The translations under genes were made by a program, and so were the position numbers. Of a DNA stretch of 6,020 nt, positions 1 to 5,777 are shown piece by piece. Positions within the stretch are counted from its first letter, which is position 1. Each line of letters opens with the position of its first letter. Source of the stretch: Chloroflexota bacterium (GTDB lineage: Bacteria > Chloroflexota > Anaerolineae > JACRMK01); contig JACQEC010000058.1 of NCBI GenBank assembly GCA_016200765.1, positions 1 through 6,020 on the forward strand. The letters run 5' to 3'. The notes beneath the pieces are model-generated. The model saw only the letters and a program-made list of their open reading frames with translations. It did not search any database and had not been told where the DNA came from.

Positions 1-673
1 GCCCCTGGCGCGCAGGCGATTGAGCCCACCGCATCAGCTTTCCAAATCCCCATGCTCCCGCGATAATCACCGCGGCCTCGAAACGCGCGAAGAGCGCCAG
101 CAGGACGAGCGCGTCGCGAACGATGTCAGCGGGAAAGAGTTGCGCCAGCCCGGCGGCGCGCGCGGGCGCGCATGAGCCGGCGGCCAGAGCCATCGCCAAC
201 AGCGGCGCGAGCGCCGGAAATGCGAAACGCGCGAGCAGGCTGAACGCCGTATAGATCAGGATGAGCGCGGCGGCGCTGGTGATGAGCGCGCGGCGCGCGC
301 GCTCAAAGTCGTCGGCGGCCATGAACAACCAGAGCGCGATGGCGGCCAGGCCCATCACAAAGGTCAGCCCGAACGCGGAGCCGCGCACCGCTTTGGCGCG
401 CAAGATGCAGGCGAGGTCGTCGTTAGCGAAGAACGGCTGGTGGTCGAAGCGCAGTTCGCTCAGCGAGAGCAGGGTTGCGCCGCCAATCTCAACGTTCAAA
501 TAGGAGAGGAACGCTTGCGCCGCCGTGTACCGCTGGTCGCTCGTCAACGGCGACGGCGGCGGAAAGCCCGCGAACTCGTATTCCATTTCGAGATAGACCG
601 GTGTCAGGAAAAATTGAAGAGTAAGGAGCAGCAGCGCCAATCCGAGCGCCGCGCCGAAGGAGAGACGGAGCAT
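1..673 (-). CDS. DUF1461-like integral membrane protein (C-terminus cut by window edge)
   Basis: Reading the minus strand from an ATG at 673 gives 224 residues without a stop up to the window edge, so the C-terminus is missing. Four hydrophobic segments are visible, at about residues 5-24, 99-119, 128-150 and 190-211. A hydrophilic stretch of about 75 residues between the first two is probably extracytoplasmic. Its layout (VYLEMEYEF after TM1, then LTSDQRYTAAQAFLSYLN, then FFANDDLACILRAKAV before TM2, and LFPADIVRD before the last segment) resembles the DUF1461 (TIGR01906) family. That family has the same four-TM plan and an N-x-x-[DE]-L type motif before TM2. Its function is unknown. No Shine-Dalgarno sequence precedes the ATG, so the start is provisional, though it places TM1 right at the N-terminus. 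The gene is divergent from the AI-2E-family gene. Family assignment is from recalled motif layout, not a search. Confidence 0.68.
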   Translation of the reverse strand, partial: MLRLSFGAALGLALLLLTLQFFLTPVYLEMEYEFAGFPPPSPLTSDQRYTAAQAFLSYLNVEIGGATLLSLSELRFDHQPFFANDDLACILRAKAVRGSAFGLTFVMGLAAIALWLFMAADDFERARRALITSAAALILIYTAFSLLARFAFPALAPLLAMALAAGSCAPARAAGLAQLFPADIVRDALVLLALFARFEAAVIIAGAWGFGKLMRWAQSPARQG

Positions 674-693
674 GGGAAGTTTTAGATTTGAGA

Positions 694-737
694 TTTCAGA
701 TTGAGGCTTTGCGGTATAATCATTTCAAAATCTGAAA
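694..737 (+). promoter_or_regulatory. Putative promoter of the AI-2E-family gene, with TATAAT inside a 9-bp inverted repeat
   Basis: A perfect TATAAT -10 box lies at 715-720, about 30 bases before the GTG start and 50 before the alternative ATG. No convincing -35 box is seen at 16-18 bp spacing; TTGAGA at 688-693 is 21 bp away. The -10 box is enclosed by a perfect 9-bp inverted repeat, TTTCAGATT (694-702) and AATCTGAAA (729-737), which could be an operator or simply a remnant of the AT-rich repeat family also found at 4904-4970. The gap between the divergent genes is only 76 bp, so promoters for both must lie here or inside the genes. No clear minus-strand promoter was found. Confidence 0.4.
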
Positions 738-749
738 CCGATTCTGCCG

Positions 750-1769
750 GTGCAGGAAATCCGAAAACTTATGAACCGCTACTGGTCTGCCCTTGCCGCG
801 ATCCTGCTTCTGCTCTACGCCGTGCGCTCGATCCTCGCGCCATTTGTGGTCGCGCTGGGGTTGGCGTACATCCTCGTGCCGCTGGTTGACCTGTTGAGCG
901 CGCGCCTCAAATGGCCGCGCGGCCTCGTGGTCGCCGGGTTCTACGTGCTCTTCCTCGGCGCGCTGGGCTGGGGCATTTACGCCATCGAGCCGACGCTCGC
1001 CCGCGAGTCGCGCGAGTTGACCCGCGACACGCCCACGCTGGTGGAGACCCTGCTGGTGCAGACGCTGGGCGGCGAAGAGATCACGGTCTTCGGGCAGACG
1101 GTGCAGGCCCGCGTGCTGGCTCATCAGGTTCTGCGCGCCGTCGAGGAAAACCTCGGCGGACCGGCGGAGTCGCTCCGGCTGGCTGAACAGGTGTTGCACA
1201 ATATCCTGGAATTTTTCCTGCTCCTGATCGTGCTCTTCTATTTGCTCAAAGATTGGAATAAGCTCGGCGCGGCGGCCTTCACCCTCGCGCCTGCCGCGCG
1301 CCGCGCGCAGATCGAAGCCGTCGCCGCGCGCATCCACATCGTTCTGGGGCGCTACGTGCGCGGCCAACTGGTTCTGGTCGCGCTGATGTCGGCTGTGACG
1401 TGGGTCTTTCTCCATTTCGTCTTCGACTTGCGCTTCGCCCTGCCGATTGCCATAGCGACCGGCTTCCTCGAAGTCGTGCCGCTGTTGGGGCCGGCGATAG
1501 CGGCGAGCATCGCGGCGATTGTCGCCTTCTCTCAAGGCGGCCCGCAGTTCGCGCTCTGGCTCGTGCTCTTCTATACCGTCGCGCGCCACGTCGAAGACTA
1601 TCTGGTGGTGCCCACGGTGGTGGGCCGCGCGGTGCACCTGCACCCGATCGTGACCATCTTTGCAGTGCTCTCGGGCGGCGCGATTGCCGGCGTGCTGGGC
1701 ATGATCCTCGCGGTGCCGGTGGCGGCGGCGCTCTCGGTCATCTGGGACGTGTGGCGGCAGGAGGCCTAA
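750..1769 (+). CDS. AI-2E/PerM (UPF0118) family membrane transporter
   Basis: The product is a 339-residue polytopic inner-membrane protein, close to the usual length (about 350) of the AI-2E exporter/PerM family (PF01594). Characterised members export autoinducer-2 (TqsA) or act as Na+/H+ antiporters; most have no known substrate. Two or three N-terminal TM helices (about residues 13-80) are followed by a soluble region (about 82-150), then a C-terminal block of helices (151-332). Family hallmarks in that block are YVRGQ (202-206), EVVPLLGP (241-248), P-x2-VG-x2-V-x-LHP (288-299) and GVLGMILAVPVAA (314-326). The start may be the GTG at 750 or the in-frame ATG at 771 (residue 8). Neither has a well-spaced Shine-Dalgarno sequence, and both keep TM1 intact. 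The 3' end overlaps the convergent Nudix gene by 32 bp. The family call is firm; AI-2 as substrate is not implied. Confidence 0.93.
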   Translation: MQEIRKLMNRYWSALAAILLLLYAVRSILAPFVVALGLAYILVPLVDLLSARLKWPRGLVVAGFYVLFLGALGWGIYAIEPTLARESRELTRDTPTLVETLLVQTLGGEEITVFGQTVQARVLAHQVLRAVEENLGGPAESLRLAEQVLHNILEFFLLLIVLFYLLKDWNKLGAAAFTLAPAARRAQIEAVAARIHIVLGRYVRGQLVLVALMSAVTWVFLHFVFDLRFALPIAIATGFLEVVPLLGPAIAASIAAIVAFSQGGPQFALWLVLFYTVARHVEDYLVVPTVVGRAVHLHPIVTIFAVLSGGAIAGVLGMILAVPVAAALSVIWDVWRQEA

Positions 1770-2322
1770 GCGCGTCCGCGACGAGTTCATGCGAGAGCGC
1801 GCGAAACTCGCCCCAGTCGCGCCAGTTCTCCGGCAGGCTCCGCAACTGCTGGGCGACGGCGCGCAAACGCTCCGGCTTGACCTCTCTGAAGGCGGCGATG
1901 CGCTCTTTGATGTCCTGCACCGACGGCTTGGGGCCGTCGGCGTTGAGCAGAAAGATGTAGCTGGCAAACGCTAGCGGCCTGCCATTCGCGCGATAGCGAA
2001 CCAGCGCGACAAACCGCTCCACCTCGACCGCCAGACCCGTCTCCTCCGTCGCCTCGCGCCGCAGGGCGTCCTCGACGCCCTCATCCCAATGGATACCGCC
2101 GCTAAGCAGACGGAAGACACCCGGTGGGTAGAAGCTCTTGGTGTGCAGGAGTACCCGGCCATTGGAGCGCCGGATCGCCAGCACGACTTCGGCGCGGCGG
2201 TCGGCGTGCTCGCTGGCCGAGAGGGGAGGCCGCGCCAGCGTCAACAGCGCGCGGCGCGGCGCGCCAAACTGGCGGCTCAAGCGCCGCACCTCGTCCGGCT
2301 CGACGGGCAGAAGGCGGCTCAC
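1738..2322 (-). CDS. Nudix hydrolase
   Basis: This 194-residue protein carries a complete Nudix box at residues 75-97: G75, five residues, E81, seven residues, then R89-E90-A-T-E93-E94-T-G96-L97. All positions of the GX5EX7REUXEEXGU consensus are present, so the Mg2+-binding glutamates are intact. Such enzymes hydrolyse a nucleoside diphosphate linked to another moiety; the substrate cannot be told from the box. A beta-strand-rich segment precedes it (AEVVLAIRRSNGRVLLHT, 44-61). About 90 residues after the box include an Arg/Trp-rich tail without a recognised motif. The start is a GTG at 2322-2320 overlapping the surE stop TGA (2321-2319) in the string GTGA, which implies translation coupled to surE and fixes the start. 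The last 32 bp overlap the convergent transporter gene. Confidence 0.92.
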   Translation of the reverse strand: MSRLLPVEPDEVRRLSRQFGAPRRALLTLARPPLSASEHADRRAEVVLAIRRSNGRVLLHTKSFYPPGVFRLLSGGIHWDEGVEDALRREATEETGLAVEVERFVALVRYRANGRPLAFASYIFLLNADGPKPSVQDIKERIAAFREVKPERLRAVAQQLRSLPENWRDWGEFRALSHELVADALRPPAATRPR

Positions 2323-3125
2323 AGCGGCGTCAACCGGCGCATAATCTCGTCGGCGGGCGTCTGTGCGGTCACGTCAATCGTCAACGGCGTGACCGAGACC
2401 TTGCGCTCCTTGAACAGCGCGTAGAGGTCTGACCCCTCCTCCATCTGCGTCAGATCAATGCGGCGGTCGTACCCTTCTACCACCTTCTCGCCCTGCTGGT
2501 CTTCGCGCACGACGTTGTAGTAATGCGAGTGCCGCGAGACGCGCGTCAGACGCCAGGGCACGTTATGCGGGGCGTTCTCCGGCACGTTGATATTGTAGAT
2601 TTGCACCCCGTCGGGCATCCCGTTTTGCAGAACCGCTTTGGCGAAGCGGCGCGCAATGCGCGAGGCGACCACGAAATCCACCGCGTCGCTGTGGCTGTAG
2701 TGGTGCTCGACGCCGACCTCCAGCGAGACCGCCAGCGCCGGGATACCCATCGAGGCCCCTTCCCAGGCCGCGCCGACCGTGCCGGAGACCGTCAGGCCCG
2801 CGCCGATGTTCTCGCCGTAATTGATGCCGGAGATGAGCAGGTCGGGCGGGCGAGCGGCAAAGCGCAGGAGGCCGTGCATCACCGCCTGCGCGGGCGTGGC
2901 CTCAATCGCCCAGGCTGTGATGGTCTTGGCTCCGGCGCGCAGGGTATGGGTTTCGGTGGCGCCGGGCGCCTGCGCGTAACTGCGGCTGGTGGCCGATTGC
3001 TGGTGGCGCGGGGCCACCACCAGCAGTTCGCCCAGCGAGTGCACAGCGCGCACCAGCGCGTGCAGGCCGGGCGACTCGATGCCGTCGTCGTTGGAGAGCA
3101 TGATTAAAGGAGATGGGTTTTTCAA
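2319..3125 (-). CDS. surE: 5'/3'-nucleotidase SurE
   Basis: SurE dephosphorylates nucleoside 5'- and 3'-monophosphates (and often short polyphosphate) in the cytoplasm, and is linked to nucleotide salvage and stationary-phase survival. The 268-residue product has the family motifs: SNDDG near the N-terminus with metal ligands D13 and D14, S44 in APRHQQSATS, and N102 in SGINYGEN. These correspond to Asp8, Asp9, Ser39 and Asn95 of the Thermotoga enzyme. The block VSGTVGAAWEGASMGIPALAVS (113-134) matches the usual YSGTVGAAxEG, with Val replacing Tyr and Trp replacing Arg. The start used is TTG at 3125, the only accepted start codon before an in-frame TAA (3146-3144) that retains beta-strand 1. 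The internal ATG at 3101 would remove most of that strand. No Shine-Dalgarno sequence is seen. It is the first gene of a two-gene operon with the Nudix gene. Confidence 0.95.
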   Translation of the reverse strand: MKNPSPLIMLSNDDGIESPGLHALVRAVHSLGELLVVAPRHQQSATSRSYAQAPGATETHTLRAGAKTITAWAIEATPAQAVMHGLLRFAARPPDLLISGINYGENIGAGLTVSGTVGAAWEGASMGIPALAVSLEVGVEHHYSHSDAVDFVVASRIARRFAKAVLQNGMPDGVQIYNINVPENAPHNVPWRLTRVSRHSHYYNVVREDQQGEKVVEGYDRRIDLTQMEEGSDLYALFKERKVSVTPLTIDVTAQTPADEIMRRLTPL

Positions 3126-3154
3126 CGGATTAGGGATAACGGATTAACGGATTA
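3124..3154. repeat. Three direct copies of AACGGATTA
   Basis: Exact copies of AACGGATTA lie at 3124-3132, 3138-3146 and 3146-3154; the last two share one base. The array begins inside the first codon of surE and occupies its 5' untranslated leader. It could be a spreading intergenic short-repeat family or a binding array. Nothing in the sequence decides between these. Confidence 0.7.
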
Positions 3155-3211
3155 GCGGCGCGTTGGCGCGTTGCGCGAGCCCTATTCTACCAGATTTTGC
3201 GTTTGCGGCAG

Positions 3212-3260
3212 AGGCGCGTCACTGCGCCGTGCTTCGATTGCAAAGTTGTTTGACGCGCCT
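3212..3260. repeat. 10-bp perfect inverted repeat (AGGCGCGTCA / TGACGCGCCT)
   Basis: The arms at 3212-3221 and 3251-3260 are exact reverse complements, with a 29-base loop and a possible G-T pair extending the stem. It is not followed by a T-run, so a classical terminator is unlikely. It lies upstream of surE on one strand and of the GH4 promoter on the other. Confidence 0.55.
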
Positions 3261-3278
3261 TGCGTCTTGCGCCCATGT

Positions 3279-3305
3279 GTAGGGGCAGGGCTTGCCCCTG
3301 CCTAC
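3279..3305. repeat. Short imperfect palindrome of the GGGGCAGGGCTTGCCCC type
   Basis: The sequence reads GTAGG, GG, CAGGG, CTTGC, CCCTG, CCTAC. It can fold as two stem blocks (CAGGG/CCCTG and TAGG/CCTA) with a two-base bulge and a five-base loop. Palindromes of this wording are familiar as dispersed intergenic elements in several GC-rich bacteria, from general recollection rather than a search. No gene overlaps it. Confidence 0.55.
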
Positions 3306-3364
3306 CCCAGGGCCTGCTCCTATTTTGCCCCTTCCGTTTTGCGGTGTCCCCGCGCAGATGACTG

Positions 3365-3370
3365 TATAAT
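3365..3370 (+). promoter_or_regulatory. Putative -10 box (TATAAT) of the GH4 gene
   Basis: TATAAT is a perfect -10 match 157 bases before the GH4 ATG. No strong -35 is present; TTGCGG at 3339-3344 would be 20 bp away. If used, transcription would start near 3377 and give an mRNA leader of about 150 bases that contains both heptad-repeat arrays. A similar isolated TATAAT precedes the AI-2E-family gene, so -10-driven promoters may be usual here. Confidence 0.4.
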
Positions 3371-3395
3371 AGACCGCAGTTGGCGCGACATTAAC

Positions 3396-3515
3396 GAGAG
3401 TAGGGAGTAGGAAGTAGGGAGTAGGGAGTAGGGAGTAAGGAGCAGGGTTCTTGACCTCCGCGGTCGCTGTCATTGCGTCAATTACCACTTCCTACTTCCT
3501 ACTTCCTTACTTCCC
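3396..3515. repeat. Inverted arrays of a GGRAGTA heptad in the GH4 leader
   Basis: The left array (3403-3437) has five heptads in register: GGGAGTA, GGAAGTA, then GGGAGTA three times. Degenerate heptads flank it at 3396-3402 and 3438-3444. The right array (3486-3514) has four heptads of the opposite sense: CACTTCC, TACTTCC twice, one spacer T, then TACTTCC. The arrays are about 41 bases apart and nearly complementary, so DNA or RNA could form a long purine/pyrimidine stem. Heptad arrays resemble the short tandemly repeated repetitive (STRR) sequences known in heterocystous cyanobacteria. The right arm ends one base before the GH4 Shine-Dalgarno sequence. Confidence 0.8.
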
Positions 3516-3521
3516 AAGAGG
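3516..3521 (+). promoter_or_regulatory. Shine-Dalgarno site fixing the GH4 start
   Basis: AAGAGG lies five bases before the ATG at 3527. It supports that start over an in-frame ATG at 3473, whose 18 extra residues would be translated from the heptad repeats and would precede the Rossmann strand that normally opens GH4 proteins. Confidence 0.7.
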
Positions 3522-3526
3522 CGTCC

Positions 3527-4882
3527 ATGACTGCACGCACAAGTACGAAAATTGTCCTGATTGGCGCGGGCAGCACCAGTTTCGGCGTCAGCACGCTGGC
3601 CGATCTCTTCAAGCAGGCCGGCCGTTTGCGCGGCAGTACCATCGCGCTCTGCGATGTGAACACGGAAAAACTCGCGCACATCACGCGGCTGGCACAACGA
3701 CTGAACGACGTTACCCACACGCCCTTCGTGATTGAAAGCGCGCGCGATTACCGGGAGGTGCTGGCGGGCGCGCAGTTCGTGCTCGTCTCGGTCGAGGTGG
3801 ACCGCCTTGAACGCTGGCAGCTCGACTGGCAGATACCGCTCAAGCACGGCATCCGCCATGTGCTCGGCGAGAACGGCGGCCCCGGCGGCCTGTCGCACGC
3901 CCTGCGCACCAGCGCGCTGGTGCTGGACATCGCCCGCGCGGTGGAGCGCGCCGCGCCCGACGCCTACCTGATCAACTTCACCAATCCCCTCTCGCGGGTC
4001 TGTCTGGCCTTGACGCGCTATACGCGGTTGAAGGTGGTGGGCCTGTGTCACCAGATCAACAAGGGCTACTACATCGTCGGCCGTGTGCTGGGGCTGACGC
4101 CGCCGCTGGAGGGCCATTTCCCGCCCGCGCCGGTGGCGAACGCGCTGAAAGCGCAGTTCGATTTGAAGACGGCCGGGCTGAATCACTTCACGTGGATCAC
4201 CGATATGCGCGAGGCGGGAACGGGGCGCGACCTCTATCCGGAATTTTGCGCGCGCCTGCGAGACTGCGATCCGGGTTTCGAGCCGCTCTCGCGCCGCCTG
4301 CACGACGCCTTTGGCCTGTTCCCCACCAGCGGCGACGGGCATCTCGGCGAGTATTTCGGCTACGCGCACGAGACGAGCGACCTGGCGGGCTACGATTTCG
4401 AGGGGCGCGCGGCGCACAGCGCCGATCTGGACGCGCGCGTGGCCCGCGCGAGCCAGAACGGCCAGCCGCTCGATGAATTCCTGCATTGGGAGTCGGGCGA
4501 GCGCACGATGGACGTGGTCGCGGCTATCGCCAACAACCTGAACGGCTACGAGCAGACCGTGAACGTGTTGAACAACGGGGCATTGCCCGGCTTGCCCGAT
4601 TGGGCGGTGGTCGAAGTGCCGGCCATCGTGGGCGGCGGTGGCGTGATGCCCTTGCGGATGCCCGCGCTCCCGCCCGGTATTACCGCCCTGCTGAACCAGC
4701 AGGTCGCCATTCAAGACCGCGTGGTCGAAGCGGCGGTGCATGGTGATCGCAGAGCCGCCTTGCAGTCGCTCCTGCTCGACCCGCTGATCACGAATTACAC
4801 CGTCGCCGAGGAACTGCTCGACGAACTCTTGGCGGCGCACGCGCCGGTTCTGCCGGCGTTCGCAGGGAAGGGTGACGAGTGA
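3527..4882 (+). CDS. Glycoside hydrolase family 4 (NAD+- and metal-dependent glycosidase)
   Basis: GH4 enzymes cleave glycosides by an unusual redox-elimination mechanism. NAD+ oxidises the sugar at C3, elimination breaks the glycosidic bond, and water is added before re-reduction, with Mn2+ assisting. The 451-residue product has the full set of landmarks: Rossmann loop IGAGS (12-16) with acidic D43 ending strand 2 (NAD preference), GENGGPGG (114-121), NFTNPLS (150-156), metal ligand Cys174 in GLCHQI, and a second ligand His220 in GLNHF. DGHLGEYFGYA (270-280) contains Y276, a candidate catalytic tyrosine. A Cys-His pair is typical of the branch acting on unphosphorylated alpha-glycosides (alpha-glucosidase, alpha-galactosidase, alpha-glucuronidase or galacturonidase), whereas phospho-glycosidases usually have Cys-Asp or Cys-Asn. 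The exact substrate is unknown. No signal peptide is seen, so it is cytosolic. Length is normal for the family. The stop codon lies inside an inverted repeat. Confidence 0.95.
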   Translation: MTARTSTKIVLIGAGSTSFGVSTLADLFKQAGRLRGSTIALCDVNTEKLAHITRLAQRLNDVTHTPFVIESARDYREVLAGAQFVLVSVEVDRLERWQLDWQIPLKHGIRHVLGENGGPGGLSHALRTSALVLDIARAVERAAPDAYLINFTNPLSRVCLALTRYTRLKVVGLCHQINKGYYIVGRVLGLTPPLEGHFPPAPVANALKAQFDLKTAGLNHFTWITDMREAGTGRDLYPEFCARLRDCDPGFEPLSRRLHDAFGLFPTSGDGHLGEYFGYAHETSDLAGYDFEGRAAHSADLDARVARASQNGQPLDEFLHWESGERTMDVVAAIANNLNGYEQTVNVLNNGALPGLPDWAVVEVPAIVGGGGVMPLRMPALPPGITALLNQQVAIQDRVVEAAVHGDRRAALQSLLLDPLITNYTVAEELLDELLAAHAPVLPAFAGKGDE

Positions 4883-5002
4883 CGGGTGACGGGTGACGAG
4901 GGTTGATTTTAGATTTCCGATTTTTGATTTTAGATTGACAGGCTGCGCGAAAAATCTAAAATCACAAATCCAAAATTGAAGAGCGTCACCCGCAACTCGT
5001 CA
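4873..5002. repeat. Nested inverted repeat between the GH4 and LmbE genes
   Basis: The outer arms are 4873-4891 (GTGACGGG-type repeats) and 4984-5002, complementary at 17 of 19 positions. The inner arms are 4919-4936 and 4953-4970, complementary at 17 of 18 positions, around a 16-base loop. The inner left arm belongs to a duplicated AT-rich unit: TGATTTTAGATT occurs at 4904-4915 and 4925-4936. The GH4 stop codon (4880-4882) lies in the outer left arm. The outer right arm ends six bases before the LmbE Shine-Dalgarno sequence GGGAG (5009-5013). A readthrough transcript could fold into one long hairpin here, which might act in termination, mRNA stability or attenuation. It may equally be a selfish intergenic repeat. 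Confidence 0.8.
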
Positions 5003-5020
5003 GCGACCGGGAGTTAATAG

Positions 5021-5752
5021 ATGGCCGAGGAAAACATGATAGGCAAACGGGTGCTCGTCGTCGCCGCACACCCGGACGACGGCGAGTGGTACGCGGGCGG
5101 CACGCTGGCCAAACTAGCGCGCGCGGGCGCGCAGATCACGCTGGTGATCTGCACGGAAGGCGAAAAAGGCTCCTACGACCCCGATACGAACCCGCTCGCG
5201 CTGGCGGCGCAACGCAAGCAGGAACAGCAGGCCGCCAACGATTGCTTGCGAATCGCGCAGGTAGTCTATCTCGGGCATCCGGATGGCGCACTGGAGAATT
5301 CGCCGGAACTGCGGCGGCAATTGACCGCGCTCTACCGCCGCCACCGGCCGGAGTTGCTGTTGGCCTTCGACCCCTGGAAGCGCTATGAACTGCACCCCGA
5401 CCATCTGGCCGCTGGGCGCGCCGCCGTGGAAGCGCGGCTGGCGGCACGGATGCCGCTCTTCGATCCGCAGACGCGCGCGCAAGGCTGGATCGCCTGGACG
5501 ATTCCGGAATTGTGGCTGTTCAACCCGGAAGCGCCCAACCACCGCGTGGATGTGAGCGACACCTTCGCCCTCAAACTGCAGGCCCTGCGCCTGCACGCGA
5601 GTCAGAACGTCTGGGGCGACGATTCCGTGCAGTTTCTGACCGAGCAGGCGCGGGCGTGCGGCGAAAAGATCGGCTGTGCGCGGGCGGAAGAATTTCACCG
5701 GATCGTGATCGAGGGGGCCATCGCGCGCTCGCCGTCTGTGCCTTCCGCATAG
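5021..5752 (+). CDS. LmbE/PIG-L family zinc-dependent N-deacetylase
   Basis: Members of this family (PF02585) hydrolyse N-acetyl groups from amino sugars or their conjugates, as in MshB of mycothiol, BshB of bacillithiol and archaeal diacetylchitobiose deacetylase. The 243-residue product shows AHPDD (16-20) with zinc ligands H17 and D20 and catalytic base D19. HPDH (125-128) supplies the third ligand H128 and the conserved H125. Also typical are GGTLAKLA (26-33), an R-x2-E pair (R65, E68) and HASQ (192-195) near the C-terminus. The active site appears intact and there is no signal peptide, so a cytosolic role is expected. The start is ATG 5021 with GGGAG seven bases upstream; ATG 5036 (residue 6), preceded by GAGG, is an alternative. 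It follows the GH4 gene by 138 bp on the same strand, suggesting but not proving shared sugar metabolism. Confidence 0.93.
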   Translation: MAEENMIGKRVLVVAAHPDDGEWYAGGTLAKLARAGAQITLVICTEGEKGSYDPDTNPLALAAQRKQEQQAANDCLRIAQVVYLGHPDGALENSPELRRQLTALYRRHRPELLLAFDPWKRYELHPDHLAAGRAAVEARLAARMPLFDPQTRAQGWIAWTIPELWLFNPEAPNHRVDVSDTFALKLQALRLHASQNVWGDDSVQFLTEQARACGEKIGCARAEEFHRIVIEGAIARSPSVPSA

Positions 5753-5777
5753 CGTTTCAAGCGACATGCATGAGATG

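Larger units (their letters stand above)
3126..3526. other. 400-bp divergent intergenic region packed with repeats
   Basis: This gap separates surE (minus) from the GH4 gene (plus), and no protein gene is supported in it. In order it holds AACGGATTA direct repeats (3124-3154), a tandem GGCGCGTT pair (3157-3172), a possible minus-strand TAGAAT -10 box for surE (complement of 3184-3189, no -35 seen), two palindromes (3212-3260 and 3279-3305), a TATAAT box for the GH4 gene (3365-3370), and inverted arrays of a GGRAGTA heptad (3396-3515). Open frames here translate repeat sequence only. The base composition is visibly less GC-rich than the flanking genes. Confidence 0.8.

Noticed and set aside
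261..685. Plus-strand small frames in the first 700 bases
   Set aside because: They are antisense to the continuous minus-strand membrane protein frame, which shows proper TM segments and family layout.
720..1967. Long minus-strand open frame opposite the AI-2E-family gene
   Set aside because: Its composition is low-complexity and charged, it crosses into the Nudix gene in another frame, and it has no motif. It is a GC-bias shadow.
3451..3456. TTGACC as a -35 box
   Set aside because: No acceptable -10 lies 15-19 bp downstream.
3219..3488. Minus-strand 89-codon frame upstream of GH4
   Set aside because: The translation is made of repeat sequence (LLPTPYFLLPT from the heptads, GRGKPCPY from the palindrome), with no ribosome-binding site.
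3473..3526. Upstream ATG start for the GH4 protein
   Set aside because: The 18 extra residues come from the heptad repeats. The ATG at 3527 has a good Shine-Dalgarno sequence and fits the family N-terminus.
3482..4840. 452-codon open frame antisense to the GH4 gene
   Set aside because: It lies opposite a clear enzyme with intact motifs. Its product is rich in Arg, His and Gln with no recognisable domain, which is typical of antisense frames in GC-rich genes.
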